This document shows positions 17,957-26,450 of a DNA stretch of 64,000 bases, in pieces. The notes beneath the pieces were generated by a model, which saw only the letters and a list, made by a program, of their open reading frames with translations, searched no databases and was not told where the DNA came from. Made by a program: the position numbers and the translations under genes. The number at the start of each line of letters is the position of its first letter. Within the stretch, counting starts at the first letter, position 1. The stretch is from Bacillus_BD oryzisoli_A (GTDB taxonomy: Bacteria; Bacillota; Bacilli; Bacillales; Cytobacillaceae), in contig NZ_JBHZRC010000009.1 of NCBI RefSeq assembly GCF_043641075.1, positions 62,001-126,000 of the forward strand, written 5' to 3'.

Positions 17957-17999
17957 AAAAGACGATTGTATCTCCGAAATGGGAAAACAATCGTCTTTT
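17957..17999 (-). terminator. Leader terminator (copy A)
   Basis: AAAAGACGATTGT (17957-17969) pairs perfectly with ACAATCGTCTTTT (17987-17999), with a U-tract on the minus strand. It lies between the RNA element at 18046-18210 and the ribosome site of the gene at 17922, so it can block the whole operon. A closely similar terminator sits at the same place in copy B (26701-26754). Confidence 0.85.
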
Positions 18000-18045
18000 A
18001 ATATATCAATCTTAAATTTTTTAATAGATTACAGGTAAAATTAGG

Positions 18046-18210
18046 CATACTTCACCTAAGGAAAAGTCATGCTGAAATCATGTCTCATAGTGGGTATTCC
18101 ACCGCAATTGCTAAGAATAGCAAGAGCATAAAAGGGTTTCTTACCGAATATTTTCAGACGTATTGAAACGAATGAAATCTGACGGTGACTTCTAGAGAGA
18201 AGAAGTATAC
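18046..18210 (-). ncRNA. Conserved structured RNA leader (copy A)
   Basis: 165-nt element. Its ends pair: minus-strand ATACTTC (18208-18202) with GAAGTAT (18053-18047). Blocks shared with copy B at 26803-26980 (plus-strand reading): CATACTTCACCTA, CCGCA, CAAGAGCAT, AACGAATG.AATCTGA and GG..ACTTCTA. An internal hairpin is TTGCTA/TAGCAA here and ATCC/GGAT in copy B, which is compensatory change. The 5' strand of the outer helix can also pair locally (ACTTC with GAAGT), so two states are possible. I cannot match it to a known RNA class. Confidence 0.7.
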
Positions 18211-18233
18211 ATAAGTTTATAAAGATATATTTT

Positions 18234-18263
18234 ATTATAGCATAATGGAATATTTCCCCTCAA
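18234..18263 (-). promoter_or_regulatory. Promoter of leader A operon
   Basis: Minus-strand TATAAT at 18239-18234 and TTGAGG at 18263-18258, spacer 18. The predicted start falls 15-20 bases before the RNA element. Confidence 0.6.
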
Positions 18264-18391
18264 CTAAACTTCTAATGCTTTATTTGTTTCATAATCGCGC
18301 CCTTCGTTGAATAAAAAAACTAATATCTGTTTTATTATTAACCAAGGCAAATGAGATTGACATAAATAATTTAAAGTGATACAGATACTTT

Positions 18392-20167
18392 TTAGAATAA
18401 AGAAAACTGTACCATTTTTTGATAATGAGTTGATACACTATGATGTGTTTTTTTTATGTCGTTTAACTTATTCTTTCGTAATTTCTCAATATCTTCCACA
18501 ATATTTAATCCTGTTTCCTTTTGCATTCTATCAATTTCTTTACATAATGTATCTTTCTGTTTATCTTCATACAATTGTTCTTGGCTACTTTTATTGCTTA
18601 AAGACTGTCTCTCAACACTTTCATTGCACCCTTTTTTCAGTAGCCGGGATTTTTCTTCTTGATGTGAACTCTTTTTTTCTAATATTACCTTTTTCAATAG
18701 CAAGTCTATTTCAACAGCTTCAATATTAGGAACGTCATCATAATTAATATCTAATTCAGTATTGTTTTTATGTAGGATAAATCCTTTTAATTTATCAACT
18801 ATATAATCATACAGCGGTCTTTCAATATACGGAATATCTTGGGATGCGAAGGGGGTTAATTGTGCTAAACTTCTTCCTTTAAAGTGTCTTTCGACTTCTG
18901 CCAACAATAGTTTTTTCACCAGTTTTTCAGTGTTAAAATCTCTTTGTAATGTTTCCTCTAGTTCTTCTGTCCGTTTAATTTTACCTACCTTGTTTTTTGA
19001 TTCTATTTTTTCCTGTTGTTTCTCCAACTGAATTCTTAGACTATCATAAATTTCCTGGGTTTTATTATATATTTCCTTCAATTGAACGATCTGATCATCG
19101 AGACTATCCATAATAAGATTTTTCTTGGCTTTCTGAAGCTCTCTTTTCTTTGTTTCTTCAATTATTTGAAGGATATCTAAAGGATCTTCATTTTTTAATT
19201 GTTCCTGTTCCTCTTCAAAAGCCTTTTTAAAATCAATACCAAGCAATATTTCTCCTTCGTACTCTCTTTCCTCAAAGTGATCATATTCCCTAGGTTGAAA
19301 TTCATAATCAAGCTTTTTATTTACTTTATTTTCTGATCTATAGTTTAATATTTTAATATCAGTTGCTAGAAGAACCTCTACTACTTTTTCCTGTTCTATA
19401 CGATATATTTCTAATGAAAAGTCAATTAAATTGGCTCTTCTAATGACAAAAAAATGTCCATCATGATTCACAGAAATTACGTATTTATAAGTATCTAATA
19501 AAAATAAAAAACTTTTTGGAATATCTCCTCGTACAATAAAGGGTGTAGGAGTTGAGTAGGGTAATAATCTTTCTTTATAACTTGATGTACCATCCTCATG
19601 CTTTACCAATACTTCTATCTTAGTAGATGTGAAATTACCTTCCCCGAAAAATGAATCTAGCACAATTACCCATGCGGTTGGTATGTTTAAATCTGCATAA
19701 ACATTTGTTCTTTCAGCAATGGTAGAAAGATTAATGGAGGGACTTGCTTGCACCTCAATAGCCAAAATATCATTCTTTTCCTTAACTGCTATATCTGTAC
19801 GAACACGTTTGCCTCTAGCACTAAAACTTCGTTCTACCTCTACTTTATAGCCTCTTTCCTTGAACTTATCGTATAAATGTTTCTTTACAGATGCATGGGC
19901 TAAACTCTCTGCCTCAAAGCAGTTTTTTCTGCTAATATGCGCAAAATGTTGATGGCGGTTATTTGGTTTAACAAATTTCATTTTAGAATCACAAGAAAAA
20001 CAATACAGGTTGTCTTTAAATACTTTTTTTATTAATAAGTATTCCTCATCCGTAATAGTCGTTGAATCCACTTTTAAAACCTTTCTATCCTCATATTCAT
20101 CTATTTCGACATTAGATAAATACTCTTCATAACTAGTATTGAAAGGTAAATAAGCATACCTAGCCAT
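18392..20167 (-). CDS. CoiA-like nuclease protein
   Basis: 591 residues. Residues about 55-80 form a zinc-binding site (YCFSCDSKMKF ... HQHFAH). Next is a PD-(D/E)XK-type core seen in CoiA: RVRTDIAV (D) and LAIEVQAS (E-x-Q), near residues 120-145. The N-terminal 200 residues therefore match competence protein CoiA. The C-terminal 300 residues are helical and coiled-coil (long K/E/Q runs) and unlike chromosomal CoiA, which is shorter. A role in processing incoming single-stranded DNA fits a conjugative plasmid. The ATG follows TAGGAGG. Confidence 0.8.
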   Translation of the reverse strand: MARYAYLPFNTSYEEYLSNVEIDEYEDRKVLKVDSTTITDEEYLLIKKVFKDNLYCFSCDSKMKFVKPNNRHQHFAHISRKNCFEAESLAHASVKKHLYDKFKERGYKVEVERSFSARGKRVRTDIAVKEKNDILAIEVQASPSINLSTIAERTNVYADLNIPTAWVIVLDSFFGEGNFTSTKIEVLVKHEDGTSSYKERLLPYSTPTPFIVRGDIPKSFLFLLDTYKYVISVNHDGHFFVIRRANLIDFSLEIYRIEQEKVVEVLLATDIKILNYRSENKVNKKLDYEFQPREYDHFEEREYEGEILLGIDFKKAFEEEQEQLKNEDPLDILQIIEETKKRELQKAKKNLIMDSLDDQIVQLKEIYNKTQEIYDSLRIQLEKQQEKIESKNKVGKIKRTEELEETLQRDFNTEKLVKKLLLAEVERHFKGRSLAQLTPFASQDIPYIERPLYDYIVDKLKGFILHKNNTELDINYDDVPNIEAVEIDLLLKKVILEKKSSHQEEKSRLLKKGCNESVERQSLSNKSSQEQLYEDKQKDTLCKEIDRMQKETGLNIVEDIEKLRKNKLNDIKKTHHSVSTHYQKMVQFSLF

Positions 20168-20658
20168 TAATTAACCTCCTATTAATTTCAAACTTATTAT
20201 TAATAGTCTCGAATTTATGGTAAATTTGAACTGATTAAATAGTCCTTATATTTATGTAAAAAAAATTTATTAAATGGTCTTAATTTCGATATAATTAATA
20301 CAATACAAAATAGTTTTGTACCATCATATCATTTGGAATGTTTGGTAATAAAAGTATATCATATTTTCCATCTTCACTTGCCTAAATTGGTTAGTAGTAT
20401 CTACCTAATTAAATGGACCAAATATGAAAATAAGCACTGTTCCTTGTTTCAGGAAAACGCCCATTACATTAATTATCAGTCTTTATTTTAAAAAATCGGA
20501 CTTTGTTTAAATAATCAATCTTTTTTATAAAAATACACTAAAAACAATCTTTTTTATTTCCATAGTCGACTATTAAATTATTATTAGATAATTAGTTCAG
20601 CTATTTATTATAAGGTAAAATAAATGTTGAGGAACCTATTTTATGGAGGGTTAATTCA
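20168..20658. other. Divergent intergenic region
   Basis: Nearly 0.5 kb of AT-rich DNA between the divergent CoiA-like and J-domain genes; it must hold both promoters. A short palindrome ACAAAA/TTTTGT is at about 20307-20321. No gene. Confidence 0.5.
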
Positions 20659-21522
20659 ATGGATTCATTTGTTAATTATTATGATATTTTGGGAGTCAAG
20701 TCGTCTGCTACAATGGAAGAAATTAAAAAGGCCTATAGAAAAAGGTCGAAAGAAACCCATCCAGATAGAAAGGGTGGAAGCTCTGCGTTATTTATATTGG
20801 TTCAAGAAGCATATGAAGTTCTTTCGGACGAACATAAAAGAGTCGAGTATGATTTATATTTGGAAGAATACATAAAAACTCATAGTTTGATGAAGACTGC
20901 CGCATACTCGGATCGTAAATTTACTGGCCCCCTCCCTAAAATGAAAAATAAAAGTTTGAGAAGAAACATAATAGCAACTTTATGTTCTATCGTCCTGTTA
21001 ATTGTCATTGCCTTTGGGGTATTGAAATACCAATCTGATATTCAAGAAATCAAAGAATTAAAGAAACAGATTTCTACCATCCAAAAAGAGAATGAATCAG
21101 TTGCAGAAATAGATACTTCTTCAGATGAGCAAGCTCCTGACATTTATAGTGTTAAACAACCTATTAAAGAATCCGCATCAGAAACAGTATATTATAAAGC
21201 AAATGCTGATCCGTCATTCATTGCGTTCTATGAGGATATCAAACCGGTTTACGACACCTTAATAGAGGAGTTTAACAAAGTGGAAAACAGGGATTTTAAA
21301 GAAACCCAAGTTTTATTGAATACTGCGGAAGAACTGAGGGTGTTAGTCAGCAATCATATTCTTAATGGTCAATATGAATATGCTAGGTTTGGAATGGTAG
21401 AGGGTTTAGAAAAATTAATTTCCGATATATCTGTAAACAGTCCACCCTATGAGCTACTTAACGATATGGGAGACATTCAGTTAAATTATCGTGACATATT
21501 ATCAGTTACACTCGAACAATGA
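20659..21522 (+). CDS. Membrane-anchored J-domain protein
   Basis: 287 residues with ATGGAGGG upstream. Residues 5-70 are a DnaJ J-domain with the Hsp70-activating HPD at 34-36 (KETHPDRKGG). One transmembrane helix is at about 105-128 (IIATLCSIVLLIVIAFGV), then a coiled coil (EIKELKKQISTIQKENESV) and an extracytoplasmic domain. The J-domain faces the cytoplasm and would recruit DnaK to the membrane. It is single and is followed by a perfect hairpin. A role in conjugation or surface assembly is plausible but not shown. Confidence 0.85.
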   Translation: MDSFVNYYDILGVKSSATMEEIKKAYRKRSKETHPDRKGGSSALFILVQEAYEVLSDEHKRVEYDLYLEEYIKTHSLMKTAAYSDRKFTGPLPKMKNKSLRRNIIATLCSIVLLIVIAFGVLKYQSDIQEIKELKKQISTIQKENESVAEIDTSSDEQAPDIYSVKQPIKESASETVYYKANADPSFIAFYEDIKPVYDTLIEEFNKVENRDFKETQVLLNTAEELRVLVSNHILNGQYEYARFGMVEGLEKLISDISVNSPPYELLNDMGDIQLNYRDILSVTLEQ

Positions 21523-21525
21523 AAC

Positions 21526-21552
21526 ACCCCTTTAGATCATATCTAAAGGGGT
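21526..21552. terminator. Hairpin after the J-domain gene
   Basis: ACCCCTTTAGAT (21526-21537) pairs perfectly with ATCTAAAGGGGT (21541-21552). The T tract is weak on the plus strand. Confidence 0.65.
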
Positions 21553-21754
21553 AGAACATCGCGTTTTTATAAAGATCGTAACTTTATTCTAAATCCACAA
21601 CACAACAATATTAAATTAAAAATTGGTGATATAAATAGACTCTTCCAATCAATACAGAGCACATTGAAACTCTTGTTCAGTAATTATCTATCTTGAAATT
21701 CAAAAAGACTCTACCTGCAAATAAAACTAATGCAGATAGAGCTTTCTCTAACTC

Positions 21755-22192
21755 TTAAATATGTCCCTTTTCTTTCAAGCTAAGAAACTTACTTCCTCCA
21801 ATAATTAAATGATCTAAAACGGCAATATCGAGCATCTTCCCAACCTCTGCTAGACGAGCAGTAACATTAATGTCCTCACGAGAAGGTGACGGATCCATTG
21901 AGGGATGTTGATGACAAACGATGATAGAAGCTGCATTATTCAGTATTGCTGCTTTAAATACGTCAGCCGGTCTTACTAAGCTTGCATTAAGTGAGCCTAC
22001 GTGTGCACGATGAACAGCAACTACTTTATTTTTGGTGTTTAAACACATCACAAAAAAGACCTCTCTATCATCATCTCCAATGAATTTCCTTGCTATTTGA
22101 GCACCATCCTCAGGTGTCCTTACAATATTTTTATCCGCTGTTTCTTCCATAACTACTTGTCTAATTCGTTGTACTTCATAAATGGTTTCCAT
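21755..22192 (-). CDS. radC: RadC family JAB/MPN domain protein
   Basis: 145 residues, ATG after AAGGGAGGG. It contains the RadC metal site: E near the start of the fold and CHQHPSMDPSPSRED (H-x-H ... S ... D), with Q replacing the usual N of HNHPSGD. This short form contains only the MPN domain and lacks the N-terminal HhH region of chromosomal RadC. Plasmid-borne short RadC proteins are common beside antirestriction and leading-region genes; their biochemical activity is unproven. Last gene of the RecT/SSB operon, with a terminator hairpin just upstream. Confidence 0.88.
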   Translation of the reverse strand: METIYEVQRIRQVVMEETADKNIVRTPEDGAQIARKFIGDDDREVFFVMCLNTKNKVVAVHRAHVGSLNASLVRPADVFKAAILNNAASIIVCHQHPSMDPSPSREDINVTARLAEVGKMLDIAVLDHLIIGGSKFLSLKEKGHI

Positions 22193-22238
22193 AAAATATC
22201 CCTCCCTTTTGATTTTTAAATAACTTTCAAATAAAAAA

Positions 22239-22267
22239 GGGAAGCTGCCAAAAACAGCAGTTTCCCT
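22239..22267 (-). terminator. Intrinsic terminator/attenuator before radC
   Basis: GGGAAGCTGC (22239-22248) pairs with GCAGTTTCCC (22257-22266) with one wobble; followed on the minus strand by TTTTTT. Between the gene at 22280 and radC. Confidence 0.8.
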
Positions 22268-22279
22268 CTGATTGGTTTT

Positions 22280-22648
22280 CTATTTTTTCTTTGAAGCAAA
22301 CCGTTTGATCACTTTCTTTTCACCATATTGCTTCAAGATATCATCATTCCAGCCCAGCTTATCCAATGAACGTTTAGAAAGACTAATCATTTCCCAGGGA
22401 TTGTATCCGTCTAATGCAATCATGGTCATGATCTCTTTCAACTTATCTCCAGGAAAATTCCAAGATATACTTTCATTGAAATCCCAAACCTGATCTTTGG
22501 TTTCAACTGAACCATTCTTCTCCACGTAGACTTTCAATTGGTTTTTAAGTTCCTTAGCCACTGCTTCAATCCTGACAATTTCATCTGCCATTGCTACAGC
22601 TTCTGCTTGGGTCATTGGTTTCTCTATCACTGAAGTATTTTTAATCAT
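22280..22648 (-). CDS. Hypothetical protein in the recombination operon
   Basis: 122 residues, AAGGGAGAG upstream. N-terminal helix rich in A/E (AEAVAMADEIVRIEAVAKEL), C-terminal basic tail (KKVIKRFASKKK). No cysteine motif or membrane segment. It lies between the nuclease-linked genes and radC. I do not recognise the family. Confidence 0.65.
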   Translation of the reverse strand: MIKNTSVIEKPMTQAEAVAMADEIVRIEAVAKELKNQLKVYVEKNGSVETKDQVWDFNESISWNFPGDKLKEIMTMIALDGYNPWEMISLSKRSLDKLGWNDDILKQYGEKKVIKRFASKKK

Positions 22649-22666
22649 TATTCTTCTCTCCCTTTT

Positions 22667-22999
22667 TTAGTTCATAAATTGAACAGGTATTTTTTCCGAT
22701 TCCTCGAATGAACCAGTTTCAAAGATTGACAATGCAGAAAGAATGTCATAATTCCCCCTTTTAATATTTGCTAATAAGGAATACAACACCAAATCATGCA
22801 ATTGAAAGTTTTGATTAAGTGATATCAAATAGAAATTGCCGGAATCCTGCAGATTACTCCGTTTAAAAATCAACCGATATTCTGCTTGATTACAATTTGA
22901 TTTGATAATAATCTCCGATCTAATAGTTCGAGCTTTTAAGAAACCTGTCTTCCATCTTTTAACGACTTGAAAAATCTCTCTCAAAGGTAAGATTTCCAT
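22667..22999 (-). CDS. Hypothetical protein in the recombination operon
   Basis: 110 residues from the ATG at 22999, 7 bases after TGAGGGGAG; a longer open frame to 23098 overlaps the nuclease gene and has no ribosome site. The sequence MEILPLREIFQVVKRWKTGF then RSEIIIKSN suggests a small mixed alpha/beta protein. Stop to the next start is short, so it is translated in the same operon. Family not recognised. Confidence 0.65.
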   Translation of the reverse strand: MEILPLREIFQVVKRWKTGFLKARTIRSEIIIKSNCNQAEYRLIFKRSNLQDSGNFYLISLNQNFQLHDLVLYSLLANIKRGNYDILSALSIFETGSFEESEKIPVQFMN

Positions 23000-23015
23000 A
23001 GTAACTCCCCTCAAA

Positions 23016-23711
23016 CTAAATTTTATTATCTCGGAAACAGTACAATACAAAGGGACAATGCCCACATGCACCGGAAGGCGTATAAGAGAAAATCTCATTT
23101 ACCTTCTCTGGCATGATGTCCAGCAGCACTAATTTAGATTTGATTTCTTCTGCCAGACGCAACGCCCATATTTTTGCTTGTTCCATTTCTAATGGACTAA
23201 AGAAATACTTCCTTTCCTGCTTGTACCGCAAGAAATAAATACTACCTTCTATCCATTCTTTCTTCTGGATTTTTGATAAAGCCCATGCATACAAGCCAAC
23301 TTGGTGGTTACCAAGTATGTCATAGGTTTTCCGATTTGTTTTCCAATCCACGAGTCTCCCATCTTGTACAAGGTCAATATAACCCTGTAATTGAGGTGAA
23401 TTTGGTGAATCGGAAAGAGGACAACGAAAATAAACTTCTGTTTCCCCCATGTTTTTAACAACAGGTGCATTTTCTACTAACTTAAAAATCTCTTTAAAAG
23501 AGACTTCCCGGTGAAAATCACACGCAGCATAACCATCTAGAATGGCATTTTTATAATCAGACCCTTTGATCAAGGACTCAATCGACTGATGGACTGCTTT
23601 ACCAAGTGCCAGCGGTGCTGTCACACACTCTGGTAAACCCAAAATGTATTTATAATAGAATCGTAGTGGACATGTTTCATAAAGGTTCAATCGACTGTAT
23701 GAAAATAGCAT
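23016..23711 (-). CDS. RecB/Cas4-like PD-(D/E)XK exonuclease
   Basis: 231 residues, AAGGATG upstream. It starts FSYSRLNLYETCPLRFYYKY, the PDDEXK_1 entry motif with a first cysteine, and has QGYIDLVQDGRLVDWKTNRK (D ... D-x-K) as catalytic core. Three cysteines cluster at the end (GACGHCPFVLYCF), so with C14 it should bind a 4Fe-4S cluster as in Cas4 and AddB. Paired with a RecT/Bet annealase and an SSB in the same operon, it is likely the exonuclease of a two-component single-strand annealing system. Confidence 0.85.
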   Translation of the reverse strand: MLFSYSRLNLYETCPLRFYYKYILGLPECVTAPLALGKAVHQSIESLIKGSDYKNAILDGYAACDFHREVSFKEIFKLVENAPVVKNMGETEVYFRCPLSDSPNSPQLQGYIDLVQDGRLVDWKTNRKTYDILGNHQVGLYAWALSKIQKKEWIEGSIYFLRYKQERKYFFSPLEMEQAKIWALRLAEEIKSKLVLLDIMPEKVNEIFSYTPSGACGHCPFVLYCFRDNKI

Positions 23712-23723
23712 AAGACATCATCC

Positions 23724-24218
23724 TTAAAACGGAAGATCACCCTCACTAACACCGACTGGTTCACCTTGTCCACCGAATGGATTGGATGAATAACCAGCTC
23801 CATTACCATTCGGATTAAATTGATTTCTATTTTCGTATGGATTAGATGGTATACTGCTACCGTCAGTGCCGTTTTGACTATTATTTTGAGCATTGTTGTT
23901 TGGTGTGCTTAAAAATCGCACATTATCACAAACAACTTCCGTCATATATACTCGTTTTCCATCTCTTCCATAAAAATTAGAGGTTTGAATACGGCCTGTT
24001 ACAGCTACTTGAGTGCCTTTTTGGCAATAGTTAGCCACATTTTCAGCAGTTTTTTTCCATACGACACAATTAATGAAATCAGCTTCTCTTTTACCGGAAT
24101 CCTTGTCTTTAAATAGACGTTCCACTGCGAGGGTGAACCTAGTGATGGCTACTCCATTTTGGGAATATCTCATCTCAGGCTCTTTTGTCATCCGTCCAAT
24201 CAGGTTTATATTATTCAA
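23724..24218 (-). CDS. ssb: Single-stranded DNA-binding protein
   Basis: 164 residues starting with TTG directly after the stop of the upstream gene; AGGAGAGG gives the ribosome site. The OB-fold covers about 1-105 (NNINLIGRMTKEPEMRYSQ at the start, VWKKTAENVANYCQKGTQVA in the middle). A glycine/asparagine-rich linker leads to the acidic tip EGDLPF that binds partner proteins. Length is normal for Bacillus SSB. Plasmid SSB protects incoming single strands after conjugation and works with RecT. Confidence 0.92.
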   Translation of the reverse strand: MNNINLIGRMTKEPEMRYSQNGVAITRFTLAVERLFKDKDSGKREADFINCVVWKKTAENVANYCQKGTQVAVTGRIQTSNFYGRDGKRVYMTEVVCDNVRFLSTPNNNAQNNSQNGTDGSSIPSNPYENRNQFNPNGNGAGYSSNPFGGQGEPVGVSEGDLPF

Positions 24219-24932
24219 TTAGATCCTCTCCTTTTTTGTTTTCAGTTCAAGCGCGGCGATTAAATTATCGATATTCTCGTAGAAAGGGTGTTTTCGATTG
24301 CATACAGATGCAATGAATTCTTCCCCTTCTAGTTCTTCCACGCATCTTTCAGCACTAGATAATTTTTTAATAGCCTTATCCAATAAAGAGATATTCAACT
24401 CTTTTTCATCTTTCTCGATTTGCTTCACAGTCTGCTGGAATTTCCCCGAAAGAAGTCCGATATACAGCTGCTGATATGCAAAATCCTGTTTATACTCCAC
24501 GAAATTAAGCCATTTTTGGTACACATAGTTCCTAAAATGCTTATACATTTCAACGTCATATTCCCGATTTTTAATCCAGTCAATCTTTTCATAACCGATC
24601 ATTTTTAATTGACTTCGTGTCAACCTCTCTGCCGGATGCTTTTGATAATTGAATCCATTGCTTTCCCGTAACTGTTCAATAACTTCCTGTTCAGATTTAT
24701 TCTCTAGAAAAGAAATCAGTCTCAATACACCACCGGATTCCTGGCATGACCAGCACTTAAATACATTCTTACCCTCATTAATGGATAAGAAGTATTTTCG
24801 GGATTTGTTCGCATCCGCATGGCAAAAAGGGCACTTGAAACGTGTTTCTTTCTTACCAATGGTTTTGCGATCTGCTTCCAAATTGTACTGTTCTGCTACA
24901 CCGAGAATATTCGGAAGAATGGTTGTTTGCAT
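24219..24932 (-). CDS. CHC2 zinc-finger (primase-like) protein
   Basis: 237 residues. The N-terminal 70 residues are a DnaG-type zinc-binding domain: CPFC (34-37) and CWSC with following ESGG, in the setting FLSINEGKNVFKCWSC. The rest (about 90-237) is helical and lacks the TOPRIM catalytic motifs, so it is not a complete primase. It may help a helicase or primase bind single-stranded DNA. Its stop abuts the ssb start, showing translational coupling. Confidence 0.75.
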   Translation of the reverse strand: MQTTILPNILGVAEQYNLEADRKTIGKKETRFKCPFCHADANKSRKYFLSINEGKNVFKCWSCQESGGVLRLISFLENKSEQEVIEQLRESNGFNYQKHPAERLTRSQLKMIGYEKIDWIKNREYDVEMYKHFRNYVYQKWLNFVEYKQDFAYQQLYIGLLSGKFQQTVKQIEKDEKELNISLLDKAIKKLSSAERCVEELEGEEFIASVCNRKHPFYENIDNLIAALELKTKKERI

Positions 24933-24943
24933 TTTTACCTCTC

Positions 24944-25267
24944 CTAAGAGTATTTAAGGTCTGAAAGACAAGGGATAGGAATTGAATTCATGCCCTTATG
25001 AATCTCAGCCCTTTTTTGAACTATCTTGTATTGGAGAAAACGTTGCTTCCAATAAATCATCAAGAGATACAATGCTTTTTTGACGTACGGACAATTTCTA
25101 TGACCATACACTCTGCATAAAAAGCATGTATGCTGCACAATTGCCAAATCATCCTTCTCCATCGATTTTCCACATAAAACTAATTCGTGACCTCCATGAA
25201 TTGAAGGGAATACTACTGTGAGTGTTCCGAAAAGTTCTAGTGTTGCAATCGGCTTGATATCAGGCAT
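24944..25267 (-). CDS. Hypothetical cysteine-containing protein
   Basis: 107 residues. Its ATG overlaps the RecT stop by 8 bases (translational coupling). A cluster C-x2-C-x6-C (TCFLCRVYGHRNC) plus H45 could bind a metal. No known family recognised. Sits between the RecT and CHC2 genes in the recombination operon. Confidence 0.65.
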   Translation of the reverse strand: MPDIKPIATLELFGTLTVVFPSIHGGHELVLCGKSMEKDDLAIVQHTCFLCRVYGHRNCPYVKKALYLLMIYWKQRFLQYKIVQKRAEIHKGMNSIPIPCLSDLKYS

Positions 25268-26345
25268 GTGCAGTCACCCCTTTCAGAAAATGGAATCCGT
25301 TTTCTTCAACGATTTCTATATTGACCACATCCCCTTGCTTTAGGGTTTTGGCCATTGCAACGTGATCTTCTCCTTTGGCCAGCAGCATTAGCTTTTGCCC
25401 ACTGTTTTTAATGATGAATACTTTGGCAAACGGAATTCCAGAATTACTTGTTCCGATGTCCACTCTATCAATCTCAACTTCTTCCCCATTCACCTTCTGT
25501 GCAGTTGGTTGATATGGTTGTTCAGACTGACCACTTTCAGTTTGAGATTGTTGATATCGTGCAATTGGAAATTCCCTAATTTCCCCATGTTTATCATTTA
25601 AAACACTTTCCCCTTGATTTTTATGATTGGCAACGTTATTTGAATTTTTTACTCCAGTTTCTGTTTCTTCCTGTTTAGAAATTTGTTTTGAAGTTACCTG
25701 CTGTTGTACATGGTCTACTGGTTGCTTAGGTGGATCTTGCATATCTATTTGGACAGTGATATTGTGATCCAATCCCATTTCTTCCTCAGTTGTAAGACCT
25801 CCAACAATAGGAAATTGCCGTTTTAGTGCAAAAACTTCAGCAACCTTTTCAATCATGGCAGTAGGATATTGATCCCAAATATAAGACCTACCATTTTGTG
25901 ATTTTGCATTTGCACTAAAATATTCTGCAAAGTCCGCCCAGCAAGCAAATGGTCTGTATTGTTTGTGATACAGAACTGCATATGCGCCAATGATCCTTCC
26001 TCTTTTTTGACCAAACTTATGAATGACTGAGCCTTCTGCAGGAAGGAATTCAAAATGATCCCCCTCGCGAACAACATTAGAAATCGGTGGCCCTACATAA
26101 TTCTCATCACGTACTGCCACACGCATTAACCCATCACGAGTAGTAACAAATGTTGTTCTTGGCCCTTGTTTGGTCTCAAATTTTTGAAAAATGACATCTC
26201 CCAATAGAGGATTTAACCCGAGCGTTTCACAGTATGAAACAAAGTGTAACGCTTCTTCAGTTGAACCATTGGCTGGTGCAACGAATCGGTTAAAGATCAA
26301 ACTTTTTTCCTCTTGTGTAAATGTGATTACCTTTTCTTTAGTCAT
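25260..26345 (-). CDS. RecT/Bet-type single-strand annealing protein with OB tail
   Basis: 361 residues, AAGGAGAG 8 bases before the ATG. Residues 1-190 match phage recombination protein Bet/RecT (LNPLLGDVIFQKFETKQGPR, TTRDGLMRVA, FALKRQFP). A Q/N-rich linker (about 195-280) leads to a C-terminal domain of about 75 residues with OB-fold-like strands (EVEIDRVDIGTSNSGIPFAK ... KQGDVVNIEIVEENGFHFLK), which is not part of normal Bet. Annealase, nuclease and SSB in one operon form a complete annealing pathway. A terminator hairpin lies directly upstream. Confidence 0.85.
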   Translation of the reverse strand: MTKEKVITFTQEEKSLIFNRFVAPANGSTEEALHFVSYCETLGLNPLLGDVIFQKFETKQGPRTTFVTTRDGLMRVAVRDENYVGPPISNVVREGDHFEFLPAEGSVIHKFGQKRGRIIGAYAVLYHKQYRPFACWADFAEYFSANAKSQNGRSYIWDQYPTAMIEKVAEVFALKRQFPIVGGLTTEEEMGLDHNITVQIDMQDPPKQPVDHVQQQVTSKQISKQEETETGVKNSNNVANHKNQGESVLNDKHGEIREFPIARYQQSQTESGQSEQPYQPTAQKVNGEEVEIDRVDIGTSNSGIPFAKVFIIKNSGQKLMLLAKGEDHVAMAKTLKQGDVVNIEIVEENGFHFLKGVTAHA

Positions 26346-26391
26346 ATAAAATCTCTCCTTTTTGGTTTTTAATAAGAATTAAAAAATAAAA

Positions 26392-26438
26392 AAAGAAACT
26401 CGAATCCGATACAAGAATTGTCCGGAACAAGTTTCTTT
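26392..26438 (-). terminator. Intrinsic terminator/attenuator before the RecT gene
   Basis: AAAGAAACT (26392-26400) pairs with AGTTTCTTT (26430-26438), inner TCCG with CGGA; T run on the minus strand. Between the first gene of the operon and the RecT gene. Confidence 0.8.
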
Positions 26439-26450
26439 CTTAATTTTTAA

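Noticed and set aside
18046..18210. T-box or other known riboswitch
   Set aside because: None of the usual T-box signatures or other riboswitch core motifs I know is present; the element is left unclassified.
23016..23711. Cas4 of a CRISPR system
   Set aside because: Fe-S and nuclease motifs match Cas4 and RecB-like enzymes alike, but no CRISPR array or other cas gene exists; the RecT/SSB context favours a recombination nuclease.
24219..24932. Full DnaG-type primase
   Set aside because: Only the zinc-binding domain is present; the TOPRIM catalytic core is absent.
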